The position numbers and the translations under genes were made by a program. Positions 50,206 through 58,439 of a stretch of 64,000 nt of DNA are shown piece by piece (position 1 is the first letter of the stretch; each line of letters opens with the position of its first letter). The stretch lies in assembly GCF_010367455.1 (NCBI RefSeq), contig NZ_WRPR01000028.1:29214-93213 (forward strand). The letters run 5' to 3'. Below the pieces are notes generated by a model. It did not search any database. It was not told the origin of the DNA and saw only the letters and a program-made list of their open reading frames with translations. Source of the DNA: Candidatus Laterigemmans baculatus (lineage in GTDB: Bacteria > Planctomycetota > Planctomycetia > Pirellulales > Pirellulaceae).

Positions 50206-52072
50206 CGACGGCAATCAGCTCTTCCACAAACCCATCGGACGCTGTGAACCGGCCGCAGAAGAAATCGGAAACGAGATTCTTGCCCAGTAGCGTGCGATTC
50301 TTCTGCCCGCTGAGCGAGCGGTAGATCAGCCACTGATCGTCGCCCGCTTGAACCCGATAGCCGGCTGCTTCGTTCGGCTGCAATAACCGTAGGCTCTCGG
50401 CGATCGTCAGCTGCCGCCACGTCCGGTCGCGGCTCATCCGTTTGCGATCGAAGTCAAACCAGAGAGCCGAGTAGAGCCGTCCGATGCCTCGCATCCGCGA
50501 CTCGAGCAACAGCCCTCGGGGCTCGTGGGATTCGGTTTCGCCCGAGACGTCCGCGTCGACCGCTCGCAGCGCGCCGGGAGCTGCTCCGACTCGCCATTCG
50601 TTGAGCCCCAGCGGGTAGACCACCGCTCGTGGTTTGCCAGCGATGACGGTGAGCTCGCGGGTTTCGCGTTCTTCTTCAATGTGGGCGGTGGCGACGAGCG
50701 GCAATTGGCCGGCGTACTCCAGCGGCGCGGCGTACTCCAGCGGCGCGGCGGGATCGCTGCCGATCACCGCATCGGCCAGCAGCAGACAAGCGTCGTCGCG
50801 GAGCAGCAAAATTTGCCGCTGGAACTTGAGGCCGTCGGTATAGCTCTGTTCGAGTTCCAGGTAGTGCACGTCGTCATCCGAGTGCCAGCAGACTTCGCTC
50901 CACGCGCTCGACGGTTCCAGGAGCTGGCCGTTCTGAAGGACGTCGGCCTTCCACTCCCCCGAAACGAAAGGATGTTTGCCGTTGCTGATTTCGATCCGCG
51001 TTGTGGGCCCCGAGTAATCGACGACCACTCGACCTCGGCGCACGTCCCACTCGGGCAACATCACCGCCAGCTTTGCCTGTTCGTCCGACCAGCCGGGCTC
51101 GGGCAGTTCCACTTTCCAAGCCAGCCGGCCGCGAGACTTTTCTCGGCCGCAGATGGCCGCCGCGGCGGTATGCAGCGCCGGCTCGCCCACTTCGACCGCT
51201 GCGATCGCGAGCAACCCGCTCCGCGAAAGGTCGTCGCTGGCAGCGGGCCGCTTCGCCGCGACATCCTGCAGGCTCGATGATCCGTCGGGCCGCGTCAGCG
51301 CGGTGACCCGCGTCGCCAGCTCGAACGCCGCGTTGTTTCGCTTCGTCCCCACGCGACGACTCTGTCGGGCCGCCAACCGCTTGGAACGCAGCGCCGAGGC
51401 CAGGGCGAATCGGGCGAATCTCGCTCCTCCGCTGAGCGCGGCCGCCACGGCGTAGGGGCCGGCGTCGTACCAATCGGCGATCGCTTCGAGGGCGGCGACG
51501 CGGAGCGCATCGCACGAGGGGATGTCCGCTAAGCGCCAGGACAGAACGGCACCGATTTCCCCGGCGGCGAGCAAGCGGTCGAGCGACTCGGCAGCCGCTT
51601 GCTCCGAGGCGGCCCGGTGCAGCGACTGCAGCTCGCCGAGCACCATCCACCACAGCCGCTCCGGGAGCTCCGCCGTTTCGGCCACGACCAGCTCCGGAAG
51701 GGCGTAGCTCCAGGCGATCGCTTCGGGCAGCAGTTCCGTCGCCGCAAAGTTCGCCGCAAAGTTCGCCGCCGAGGGAGCGGTCGCCGTGGCCCGCACCGCC
51801 GCGACGAACTGTTCGGCCGCTCCGCTCAGATCGCAGCTCCGCGGTGGCTTGCGGCCAGCGGCAATGCGTGCCAAAGCGTCGATCGTCGAAGGCAGCTGTC
51901 CGCCGCAAGCGACTGCCGCTCCCCAGCGGAGCGGAGCACCGTCGGCAGCGCATTCCGGCCAGAGCGTCGCCAGATTCCGCCGCCCGACGCGCCGCGCGAC
52001 CCTCTGCCGCAGCTCCGGCCACCGCAGCTCCGCGTGTCCATTGGCAACGCCGTTCTGTTCTGCGACTGACAT
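50189..52072 (-). CDS. Large uncharacterised protein, weak heparinase II/III-like C-terminus
   Basis: No firm family is recognised. The 627-residue protein (ATG 52072, no signal peptide) has an Ala/Arg-rich helical N-terminal half (about 1-340), comparable to the toroid of alginate-lyase or heparinase folds. Its C-terminal half is rich in strands and includes YLELEQSYTDGLKFQRQILL, a pattern seen in heparinase II/III C-terminal sheets. No catalytic residues can be assigned. The longer frame to 52219 would run across the divergent YdjY start, so 52072 is preferred. It contains two small in-frame duplications (18 bp at 50711 and 12 bp near 51741). Its end overlaps yggS. Confidence 0.7.
   Translation of the reverse strand: MSVAEQNGVANGHAELRWPELRQRVARRVGRRNLATLWPECAADGAPLRWGAAVACGGQLPSTIDALARIAAGRKPPRSCDLSGAAEQFVAAVRATATAPSAANFAANFAATELLPEAIAWSYALPELVVAETAELPERLWWMVLGELQSLHRAASEQAAAESLDRLLAAGEIGAVLSWRLADIPSCDALRVAALEAIADWYDAGPYAVAAALSGGARFARFALASALRSKRLAARQSRRVGTKRNNAAFELATRVTALTRPDGSSSLQDVAAKRPAASDDLSRSGLLAIAAVEVGEPALHTAAAAICGREKSRGRLAWKVELPEPGWSDEQAKLAVMLPEWDVRRGRVVVDYSGPTTRIEISNGKHPFVSGEWKADVLQNGQLLEPSSAWSEVCWHSDDDVHYLELEQSYTDGLKFQRQILLLRDDACLLLADAVIGSDPAAPLEYAAPLEYAGQLPLVATAHIEEERETRELTVIAGKPRAVVYPLGLNEWRVGAAPGALRAVDADVSGETESHEPRGLLLESRMRGIGRLYSALWFDFDRKRMSRDRTWRQLTIAESLRLLQPNEAAGYRVQAGDDQWLIYRSLSGQKNRTLLGKNLVSDFFCGRFTASDGFVEELIAVDDQPS
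50711..50750 (-). repeat. 18-bp tandem duplication inside the uncharacterised gene
   Basis: Two exact copies of ggcgtactccagcggcgc (50711-50728 and 50729-50746) with a few bases of a third encode a repeated EYAAPL. The exact match implies a young event. Confidence 0.9.
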
Positions 52073-52183
52073 AAAAAGGATTCTCTTCAGCGCCTGCAAA
52101 CTGATAAGGTACGGTGTTCTCCGCGGTCTTATTCTTTCCGCCCATGCGACGAACGCAATGACCCTCGCCCAGCGACATTCCCT

Positions 52184-53458
52184 ATGAAGATTCTCCAGTC
52201 GCAGCTGTTGGGCTGCCACCGCATACCGCTGCTGGCCCCCCTTTGCCTGCAGATCGGCCTTTGCCTGCTGGTCGCTTGCTCGCTCAGCGGGTGTTCGCCC
52301 GACCGATCCGAGGCTCCCGAGGAGCCCGCGGTCTCGCAGGCACCCGTGCCGTCCGCGCCCGAGCGGACGAGGGGGCCCGCCAACGAGCCGACGGCCGAAG
52401 CGCCCGCGGCCGATCGTCAGCCGGAGCAGGCGCCGGACCCGCTGGGGCCGGATCAGGTAGGAAAGAGCGAGCCGCTGCGGCCGGAGTTGCCCAGGGAGTC
52501 GGGGCCCAGTGAGTCAATGCTTAGGGAGTCGGTGGCTGCGGACGGTTCCGCCGACCCGGCGATGGAGAGCGATTCGGCGGTCGACCCGCGGCCGCTGCAG
52601 CGACCGACCGGTTCCGCTGCAGCCGACTCGCCAGCCGAGGAGCCCGTGGTGGAGGATCTCGATTCGGGGCGGACTCCGGCCGAGATCGCGGCTGCGAAAG
52701 CCTTTGCCGAGCCCGAGGGAGCGCGGCGGCTGAGCCCTGACGCGCAGCTGTGGATCGATCCCAAGCGGGGGCGGCTGATCGTCGACGGCTACGTCACGCT
52801 GCGGGAAGGGCCGCTGGAAATGTTCGCCTGCCCGGTGGGAACCAAGGAGCACGAATCGGTGGTCTCGGTGCTGTCGCCGGCCCGCTACGTCCACGCGGGG
52901 TTGCTGGCGATCGATGCAAAACCGGGAACGCCGGTCAGCTTCAGCCCCGAGTATCGTCCGGCGACCGGACAGCGAATCGCGATCTGGGTGATGTGGCGGA
53001 ACGCCGAGGGCGACGTGGAGAAAGCACCGGCTCAGCAGTGGGTTCAGCTGACTGGCACCGACCAGACGCTCGACAGCGACTGGGTCTTTGCCGGGAGCAG
53101 TTTCTGGCGCGACCCGTCGACCGGCCGCGAGTTTTATCAGGCCGACTCCGGGGACCTCGTCTGCGTCTCGAACTTCTCCACCGCCATGCTCGATTTGCCG
53201 GTCGAGAGCAGCCAGTCGAACGCGGCGCTCCAGTACTCGGCGTTCACCTCCCACATCCCGCCGCAGGGAACGCCGGTGCGGCTGGTGTTCGTCCCGATCC
53301 CGCTTCCAACCGATGAGCCTTCTGCAGGCGACGAGCCGGAAACGGGAGATGAGCCGGAAACGGAAGATGAGCCGGAAGCGGGAGCCGCGACGCGGGTCGA
53401 TCCCCGCCAGCCTCCAGAGGACGCTCTGCTCAAGGAACCGGCGGCGAAGTCGGAGTGA
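52184..53458 (+). CDS. YdjY-domain lipoprotein
   Basis: A 424-residue lipoprotein. The N-terminal hydrophobic stretch ends in a lipobox LSGC with C37 as the lipidation site. A long Pro/Glu/Ala-rich linker follows (about 40-170), then a YdjY-like domain (about 185-380) marked by VDGYVTLREGPLEMFACP and GTKEHESVV, which is typical of planctomycete copies. The C-terminal tail is acidic and carries three copies of an 18-bp repeat. The molecular role of YdjY is unknown. It is divergent from the gene at 52072, so the 110 bp between them hold both promoters, and a small conserved gene follows on the same strand. Confidence 0.86.
   Translation: MKILQSQLLGCHRIPLLAPLCLQIGLCLLVACSLSGCSPDRSEAPEEPAVSQAPVPSAPERTRGPANEPTAEAPAADRQPEQAPDPLGPDQVGKSEPLRPELPRESGPSESMLRESVAADGSADPAMESDSAVDPRPLQRPTGSAAADSPAEEPVVEDLDSGRTPAEIAAAKAFAEPEGARRLSPDAQLWIDPKRGRLIVDGYVTLREGPLEMFACPVGTKEHESVVSVLSPARYVHAGLLAIDAKPGTPVSFSPEYRPATGQRIAIWVMWRNAEGDVEKAPAQQWVQLTGTDQTLDSDWVFAGSSFWRDPSTGREFYQADSGDLVCVSNFSTAMLDLPVESSQSNAALQYSAFTSHIPPQGTPVRLVFVPIPLPTDEPSAGDEPETGDEPETEDEPEAGAATRVDPRQPPEDALLKEPAAKSE
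53327..53380 (+). repeat. 18-bp tandem repeat, three copies, in the lipoprotein gene
   Basis: Units start at 53327, 53345 and 53363 and encode GDEPET, GDEPET and EDEPEA. They extend an acidic C-terminal tail without shifting the frame. Confidence 0.9.
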
Positions 53459-53589
53459 CTTCGGCATCTGGTTTGCCAGTCCCGAAAGCCGCTGTGCCAA
53501 CGGCCGGACCGGCGGTTCGCTCAGAGTTAGAATTGAGAGACCGAACCGTCACGACTTGAACGCATGCCCTACTCCAATGAGGAAAGACG

Positions 53590-53874
53590 ATGGCAGCCGC
53601 TGAACGCACGACCGATCACGACACTATTCGCCAATGGGTCGAAGCTCGCAAAGCCGTTCCCGCGACGGTGAAAGGAACCGCTGAAGGGGACGAAGAGGCG
53701 GGCTTGCTGCGGATCGACTTTCCCGACGCCACCCCCGACCCGAATTTGGAGCCGATCTCCTGGGAGGACTTTTTTGAGAAATTCGAAGAGAGCCGATTGG
53801 CGTTTCTATATCAGGAAAAGACCGACGACGGATCGCTGAGCCGGTTCTGCAAATTCGTCAGCCGCGAGGAGTAA
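53590..53874 (+). CDS. Small conserved acidic protein
   Basis: A 94-residue cytoplasmic protein without a known function. The sequence TTDHDTIRQWVEARKA, LLRIDFPDA and EPISWEDFFEKFEESRLAF matches, from memory, a widely spread family of short proteins sometimes mislabelled as 1,4-alpha-glucan branching enzyme. No catalytic motif is visible and that label should not be carried over. It starts 131 bp after the YdjY lipoprotein and may be on its own promoter. The region before its ATG has ggaaagacg as a weak ribosome binding site. Confidence 0.85.
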   Translation: MAAAERTTDHDTIRQWVEARKAVPATVKGTAEGDEEAGLLRIDFPDATPDPNLEPISWEDFFEKFEESRLAFLYQEKTDDGSLSRFCKFVSREE

Positions 53875-53881
53875 GGCGGTT

Positions 53882-53985
53882 ATCAGCCGCCGGGTGCGAG
53901 CTCGCTATGTTGATCAGCCGCCGGGCGCTAGCCCCCGGTTCTCCAAAACACGGTTCGAACCGGACGCTAGCGCGTGGCGGCTGAT
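53882..53985. repeat. GCTAGC-core palindromic element, copy 2, with a solo half-arm
   Basis: The full inverted repeat spans 53913-53985 (arms cagccgccgggcgctagccc and acgctagcgcgtggcggctg, as in copy 1). A damaged left arm alone (cagccgccgggtgcgagctc) precedes it at 53882-53911. It lies between the convergent small-protein gene and the ABC-F gene, again a position where it could act on transcript ends. Confidence 0.85.
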
Positions 53986-54015
53986 GGGATGAATGCTTGC
54001 GACGCAGCGGAGCGT

Positions 54016-55845
54016 TTACGCCCTCGCTTCGAGCGCTTCCCACTGTTCGAACGCCGCCGTGAGGTCTTGCTCGAGTTGCTCGAGCTGTTGGCGGTCGGAG
54101 GCGATTGCAGCCCCATCGCGGCGATAGTAGTCGGGATCGGCCATCGCTTCGTGCAGTTCGGCGATCTTGGCTTCGAGCGTCTCAATCCGTCCCGGAAGCG
54201 CTTTGAGTTCTTTCTGCTCTTTGAAGCTCAGCCGGTCGCCCGCAGCGGACTTCGCTGGCGGAGTGGTTTTCGATCCCGAGTCGTCGACGGGTGACTTCGC
54301 TTTCTTGCCGCCCGAACTGGACTTTTCTTCGCGCGACTCGGTCGCTTGCCGCCGTTCGACGCTCTCCCGCCACGCGTCGTAGCCGCCGACATACTCGTTC
54401 AGACCGTCCGGCTCGAAGACGATCGTGCTGGTCACGACGTTGTTCAGGAAGGTTCGGTCGTGGCTGACGAGCAGCAGCGTGCCCGAAAAATTGACGAGCT
54501 GTTCCTCGAGCAGATCGAGCGTTTCGCTGTCGAGGTCGTTGGTCGGTTCGTCGAGGACGATGACGTTCGCCGGGCGAGTCATCAGCTTGGCCAACAGGAC
54601 CCGATTGCGTTCACCGCCGGAGAGGAAACGGACGGGGGTGCGGGCTCGTTCGGGCGTGAAGAGAAAATCCTGCAGGTAGCCGATGATGTGCTTGGTCGTT
54701 CCGCCGATTTGGACGCGGTCACTCCCTTCGGCCACATTGTCTTGGACGCTTTTGTCGTCGTCGAGCTGGCCGCGGAGCTGGTCGAAGTAGGCGATTTCGA
54801 GGTTCGTGCCGAGCCGGATCGAGCCTTCGTCGGGCTCCAGGCCGCCGAGCATCAAACGCAGGAGGGTCGTTTTGCCGGCACCGTTGCGACCGATGATCCC
54901 GACTTTGTCTCCCCGCATGATCGTGGTGGAAAAGTCGTGGATGATCTGATTGTCGCCGCGGGCGAAGGAGACGTTCTTGAGTTCGGCGACGAGCGCCCCG
55001 CTCCGCGATCCCTCTTGGACTTGAAGTTTGGCGGTTCCCTCGGTTTTGCGTCGGGCCTGACGCTGCTCGCGCATTTGCTTGAGGGCTCGAACGCGGCCTT
55101 CGTTGCGGGTCCGCCGGGCCTTGATGCCCTGGCGGATCCAGACCTCTTCTTGAGCCAGTTTCTTATCGAATAACGCGTTTTCCTTCTCTTCAGCCGCCAG
55201 CGCGTCTTCCTTGCGGCGGAGGAACGTTTGGTAGTCGCAGGACCAATCGAACAGCCGCCCGCGATCGATTTCCCAGATCCGGCTCGCCAGCTTCTGCAGG
55301 AACGAACGGTCGTGGGTGATGAACAGCAGCGTCCCGGTCCACCTTGAGAGGAAGCCTTCGAGCCACAGAATCGAATCAATGTCGAGGTGGTTCGTCGGTT
55401 CGTCGAGCAGCAGCAGTTGGGGGTCGGCGACGAGCGCCCCGGCGAGCAGCACGCGGCGTTTGAGGCCGCTCGAGAGAGTTTCGAAGGCGGCTTCCCCATC
55501 GAGCTCCATCCGCGAGAGGGTCGTCTCCACCTGGTGTTCCGCCTGCCAGGGCGATTCCGCGTGCTCGTCAGCGACGCCGCCGGCAACGATCTCGCGGACG
55601 CTACCGTGGAGGTCGGCAGGAACCTCTTGGACCAGCCTGGCCACGCGCGTTCCTGGAGCCATCACGATTCTTCCCGAATCGGGCTCGACGTCGCCGCTGA
55701 TCATCTTCAGCAGCGTCGTCTTCCCCGCTCCGTTGCGCCCGAGCAAGCCGATCCGCTGCCCGGGTTCGATGACCGCCGAGACATCGTCGAGCAAGGCGGG
55801 GCCACGAAATCGAATACTGAGGTTCTCGAGCGTCAGCAGCGGCAT
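54016..55845 (-). CDS. uup: ABC-F family ATPase, Uup type
   Basis: A soluble tandem ABC ATPase of 609 residues that acts on ribosomes or branched DNA in the Uup branch; it has no membrane segment. The first nucleotide-binding domain has Walker A GRNGAGKTT (36-44), a degenerate signature LSSGLKRR, and Walker B LLLLDEPTNHLD. The inter-domain linker is basic and rich in Glu/Arg (residues about 210-280). The second has Walker A near residue 320, signature LSGGERNRVLL, and Walker B VIVLDEPTNDLDS. The C-terminal coiled-coil (about 540-609), with LKALPGRIETLEAKIAELHE, places it with Uup rather than EttA. The His-rich lipoprotein gene lies 66 bp upstream on the same strand and may share a transcript. 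Confidence 0.9.
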   Translation of the reverse strand: MPLLTLENLSIRFRGPALLDDVSAVIEPGQRIGLLGRNGAGKTTLLKMISGDVEPDSGRIVMAPGTRVARLVQEVPADLHGSVREIVAGGVADEHAESPWQAEHQVETTLSRMELDGEAAFETLSSGLKRRVLLAGALVADPQLLLLDEPTNHLDIDSILWLEGFLSRWTGTLLFITHDRSFLQKLASRIWEIDRGRLFDWSCDYQTFLRRKEDALAAEEKENALFDKKLAQEEVWIRQGIKARRTRNEGRVRALKQMREQRQARRKTEGTAKLQVQEGSRSGALVAELKNVSFARGDNQIIHDFSTTIMRGDKVGIIGRNGAGKTTLLRLMLGGLEPDEGSIRLGTNLEIAYFDQLRGQLDDDKSVQDNVAEGSDRVQIGGTTKHIIGYLQDFLFTPERARTPVRFLSGGERNRVLLAKLMTRPANVIVLDEPTNDLDSETLDLLEEQLVNFSGTLLLVSHDRTFLNNVVTSTIVFEPDGLNEYVGGYDAWRESVERRQATESREEKSSSGGKKAKSPVDDSGSKTTPPAKSAAGDRLSFKEQKELKALPGRIETLEAKIAELHEAMADPDYYRRDGAAIASDRQQLEQLEQDLTAAFEQWEALEARA

Positions 55846-55911
55846 GGGGGGAGCGTTACGGGCGGGATTGCGGCTGGGGAGCGGAAGGGAGCAGCGGGAA
55901 AGCGGCGGGGC

Positions 55912-56478
55912 TCAGTGATCGTGGTCGTGATCGCCCGAGAGGGGAGCTTTGAGCGTTGCGTCCGCCGTCTCGACGACCAGCGTCACGCGAGCGGTCGTGC
56001 CATCGCTCATCGCGATATGGGTCAGCAGGTTCGGACTTTGCAGCTGGTAGCCGCCGGCTCCAAGCGACTCGTCGGCCGCTTGCAGTTCGTACGTGACCGG
56101 CTCTTTCCCTTCGAGCTCCGCGACGAACTGGACCTTCTCGGCCGATTTGCCGAGCTCTCCGAGGTAGACCTCGACGGTGTTCTCTTCGTCCAGATGGACC
56201 CACTCGGCGTGATAGTGGCCGGGGTCGAGCACGATGATGTGCCCGCCGTGGGGGCCGAGTTCATCGTGGCTGTGCCCCTCGTGGTCGTGCCCCTCGTGAC
56301 CATGATCGTGGTCGTCGTGGAGGCCGGGCGTATCTTGAGGCGGGGTATCCGGAAGCGTCGATTCGCTGCTACATCCGACGACACAAAGCAGCCCCAGAAG
56401 GGTGCCAAGCGGCAAGAGCGCGGCGAGCGGGCCGGGAATGGAGCTGCTGGAAAAAAGTGAGGCAAGGCAGCGGGTCAT
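55912..56478 (-). CDS. Histidine-rich lipoprotein, possible metal binding
   Basis: A 188-residue exported lipoprotein. ATG 56478 is chosen because it gives a clean signal (hydrophobic 18-35) ending in lipobox CVVGC with C36. Residues about 52-80 are packed with His and Asp (DDHDHGHEGHDHEGHSHDE, then GPHGGH), a pattern for metal binding or buffering, and the C-terminus ends DHDHDH. The middle (about 80-175) is a strand-rich domain with no family name known to me. It is divergent from the thioredoxin/YHS gene across a 227-bp region. The metal bound cannot be told from sequence. Confidence 0.82.
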   Translation of the reverse strand: MTRCLASLFSSSSIPGPLAALLPLGTLLGLLCVVGCSSESTLPDTPPQDTPGLHDDHDHGHEGHDHEGHSHDELGPHGGHIIVLDPGHYHAEWVHLDEENTVEVYLGELGKSAEKVQFVAELEGKEPVTYELQAADESLGAGGYQLQSPNLLTHIAMSDGTTARVTLVVETADATLKAPLSGDHDHDH

Positions 56479-56705
56479 GGTCAAAGGCTCCACGGCGGTG
56501 GCGAAGGAAAACAGAAGACGAGTCCGACCAACGACCAGCATACGCGCAATGCAGCCACAGGGGGAATGGCTCCGGGGGATTGATTGATTCAAGTGGTACG
56601 ACCGAAACAGCCGAACCCAACAGAAAGACCCGCGCTTTTGGGGGCACGGCTAAGCTTTGCCGCTGGCCCCGTTTCAACCACGATCTATCGGACCGAGAGA
56701 TCGAG

Positions 56706-57911
56706 ATGCGTAGTGCACTGCTGATCGCCGTCATTCTGCTGACTGCCACCTCGGCCCAAGCGGAAATCGCCTGGCGAGCGAATCTCAAGTCCGCTCACGG
56801 AGAGGCAACCGCCACCGGAAAGCCGATCCTGGTCCACTTCTACTCCGACAATTGCGTTTGGTGCGATCGCCTGGAGCAAGGGACTTTCCAAGATCCCACT
56901 GTCGCCGCCGCGATCGAAGCCCAATTCATCCCGGTGAAAGTCAATGGACCGCGCGAACCTAAATTCACCAGCGCGTTCAGCATCACGCGGTATCCCACCG
57001 ACGTGATCGTCGCCAGCGACGGCAGCGTGTTGGCACACCAGCTCAGCCCCCAGGAGCCCTCGGGCTTCCTGGCAATGCTGAATGCTCCCGAAGTCAGCGG
57101 GCGAATCGCCGCTTCAGGGGCTGTGCCCCCGCAGAACACGGCCTCTCCGCAGCCGGCCATCGCGAGCGGATTGGCTGTGCCGCCAGCAGCGAGAAAGCAG
57201 AATCCGCAAGTTGCCGGACCCGGACCTGAGATGGCGGGATTCGCTATGCCTCCGGGAATCAGCGCGGGCAATTTCGACATGCAGACCTTCGCCGGAACCC
57301 CCGCCTTTGCCGGGACCCCCGCCTTCGCCGCGTCCCACCGCCAGGGTGGTTCTCCGACCTCGCTCGGACTCGCCCCTCCGGCCAATTCCGCCCGCCCCGC
57401 CGAGAATGCTCGCCCCGCCGAGAATACCCGCCCCGCCGAGGATTCCCGCCCTGCCGAGGGTCCCCGGGTCGCCGAGGGTCCCCGGGTCGCCGAGAACCCA
57501 CACGCCGCGGCGAAATCAGACCAGCCACTGCCGCCCGAAGCGATGGACGGCTACTGCCCGGTCACGATGATCAGCGAAATCCGCTGGGAGCAGGGCAAAC
57601 CGGAGTTTGGAGTGATCCACCTCGGCCAGCTCTACCTGTTCGCCTCCGCGGAAGCCAAGCGGAAATTCCAGGCCTCGCCCGAACCCTACACCCCGGTCCT
57701 CAATGGGATCGACGTGGTGAAATTTTTCGACGACCACAAGGTTGTCCCCGGGAGTCGCGAATGGGGATATACCGACCCGGTGTACGGGCGGATGTTCTTC
57801 TTCGCTGACGAAGCGTCGATGAATCACTTCTACACTCATCACCAGCAGTACGTCGAACCGGCGATCGAGCTATCCAAGCGGGCCGCTGCGGACGCGAATC
57901 GCCGCCGCTAG
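56706..57911 (+). CDS. Exported thioredoxin-fold and YHS-like fusion protein
   Basis: A 401-residue exported protein (start ATG 56706, GAGAG just upstream; signal residues 1-18 with an AQA cut). The thioredoxin-like domain (about 20-125) has HFYSDNCVWCDRLEQ with the CVWC redox site and the cis-Pro ITRYPTD. A Pro/Ala-rich linker (about 130-275) contains two 18-bp repeat tracts. The C-terminal part (about 278-395) starts AMDGYCPVTM and ends VYGRMFFFADEASMNHFY, resembling paired YHS domains that hold metal through Cys. Together with the divergent His-rich lipoprotein, it suggests envelope metal or redox handling (inference). The stop codon lies inside the left edge of a palindromic element. Confidence 0.82.
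   Translation: MRSALLIAVILLTATSAQAEIAWRANLKSAHGEATATGKPILVHFYSDNCVWCDRLEQGTFQDPTVAAAIEAQFIPVKVNGPREPKFTSAFSITRYPTDVIVASDGSVLAHQLSPQEPSGFLAMLNAPEVSGRIAASGAVPPQNTASPQPAIASGLAVPPAARKQNPQVAGPGPEMAGFAMPPGISAGNFDMQTFAGTPAFAGTPAFAASHRQGGSPTSLGLAPPANSARPAENARPAENTRPAEDSRPAEGPRVAEGPRVAENPHAAAKSDQPLPPEAMDGYCPVTMISEIRWEQGKPEFGVIHLGQLYLFASAEAKRKFQASPEPYTPVLNGIDVVKFFDDHKVVPGSREWGYTDPVYGRMFFFADEASMNHFYTHHQQYVEPAIELSKRAAADANRRR
57288..57332 (+). repeat. 18-bp tandem repeat (AFAGTP units)
   Basis: Units start at 57288 and 57306 with a partial third at 57324 and encode FAGTPA repeats in the linker of the thioredoxin/YHS gene. Confidence 0.88.
57390..57497 (+). repeat. 18-bp tandem repeat, six copies (RPAEN-type units)
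   Basis: Six consecutive 18-bp units (57390, 57408, 57426, 57444, 57462, 57480) encode ARPAEN, ARPAEN, TRPAED, SRPAEG, PRVAEG and PRVAEN. The order of changes shows expansion followed by drift, with two sub-families. Confidence 0.92.
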
Positions 57912-58114
57912 GCTCTGTCAGGAAACCCGGCGATTTCTCTCTTTTGAGCCGTAGGCGCTAGCCTCGGGTGAGCCGTAGGCGCTAGCCTCGGGCCTCGCCG
58001 CCCCGGGATTTCCGCTGCAGCACCCGCGGCTAGCGCCGTCGGCTCACCCGCGGCTAGCGCCGTCGGCTCACCCGCGGCTAGCGCCGTCGGCTCAGGGGTT
58101 TCTGACAAAGCCTA
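57910..58114. repeat. Composite palindromic element with 24-bp sub-repeats
   Basis: A nested inverted repeat of about 205 bp. The outer arms are aggctctgtcaggaaaccc (57910-57928) and ggggtttctgacaaagcct (58095-58113). Inside are two left units tgagccgtaggcgctagcct... (24 bp, at 57945 and 57969) and three right units of 24 bp (58023, 58047, 58071) that are their near-complements. The shared ggcgctagcc core ties it to the elements at 768 and 53913. The left edge overlaps the stop codon of the thioredoxin/YHS gene. Confidence 0.9.
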
Positions 58115-58439
58115 GCCCTGGGCTGTTCTGTTTGAGCCCTTCGGGCTGAGGGGGGAGTGCCGGGGCTCGGCTGGAGGCGAGCTGCTCTTGCCTGGGTTCT
58201 CTATCTTTCCTGATTCGACTTGATATGGCCCTACTGCAGCTCATGAGAGGGCGGGATTTATGGGTTTTGCCATCCATGCAACCAAAACGGGGTGAATAAT
58301 CCGCAGTTGACGCGCCGATACTACCCGCACAACCGGTTCAGGTGCGCTTCGCTGAGAAGGGCCTGCGACCGATGTTTAATGGTGAGTGGCCGGCGGGGGG
58401 CGTCCCGCGTCACGTATACGAACAACGGTGGAAAAAGTC
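58115..58439. other. Region upstream of the outer-membrane protein gene
   Basis: About 325 bp with no supported gene. A weak -35-like TTGACG is at 58307, but no good -10 box lies at the right spacing. The leader of the gene at 58440 should lie here. Confidence 0.45.

Noticed and set aside
53590..53874. Calling the 94-residue protein a glucan branching enzyme
   Set aside because: It is far too short and has no glycosyl hydrolase motif; the label appears to be a copied database error.
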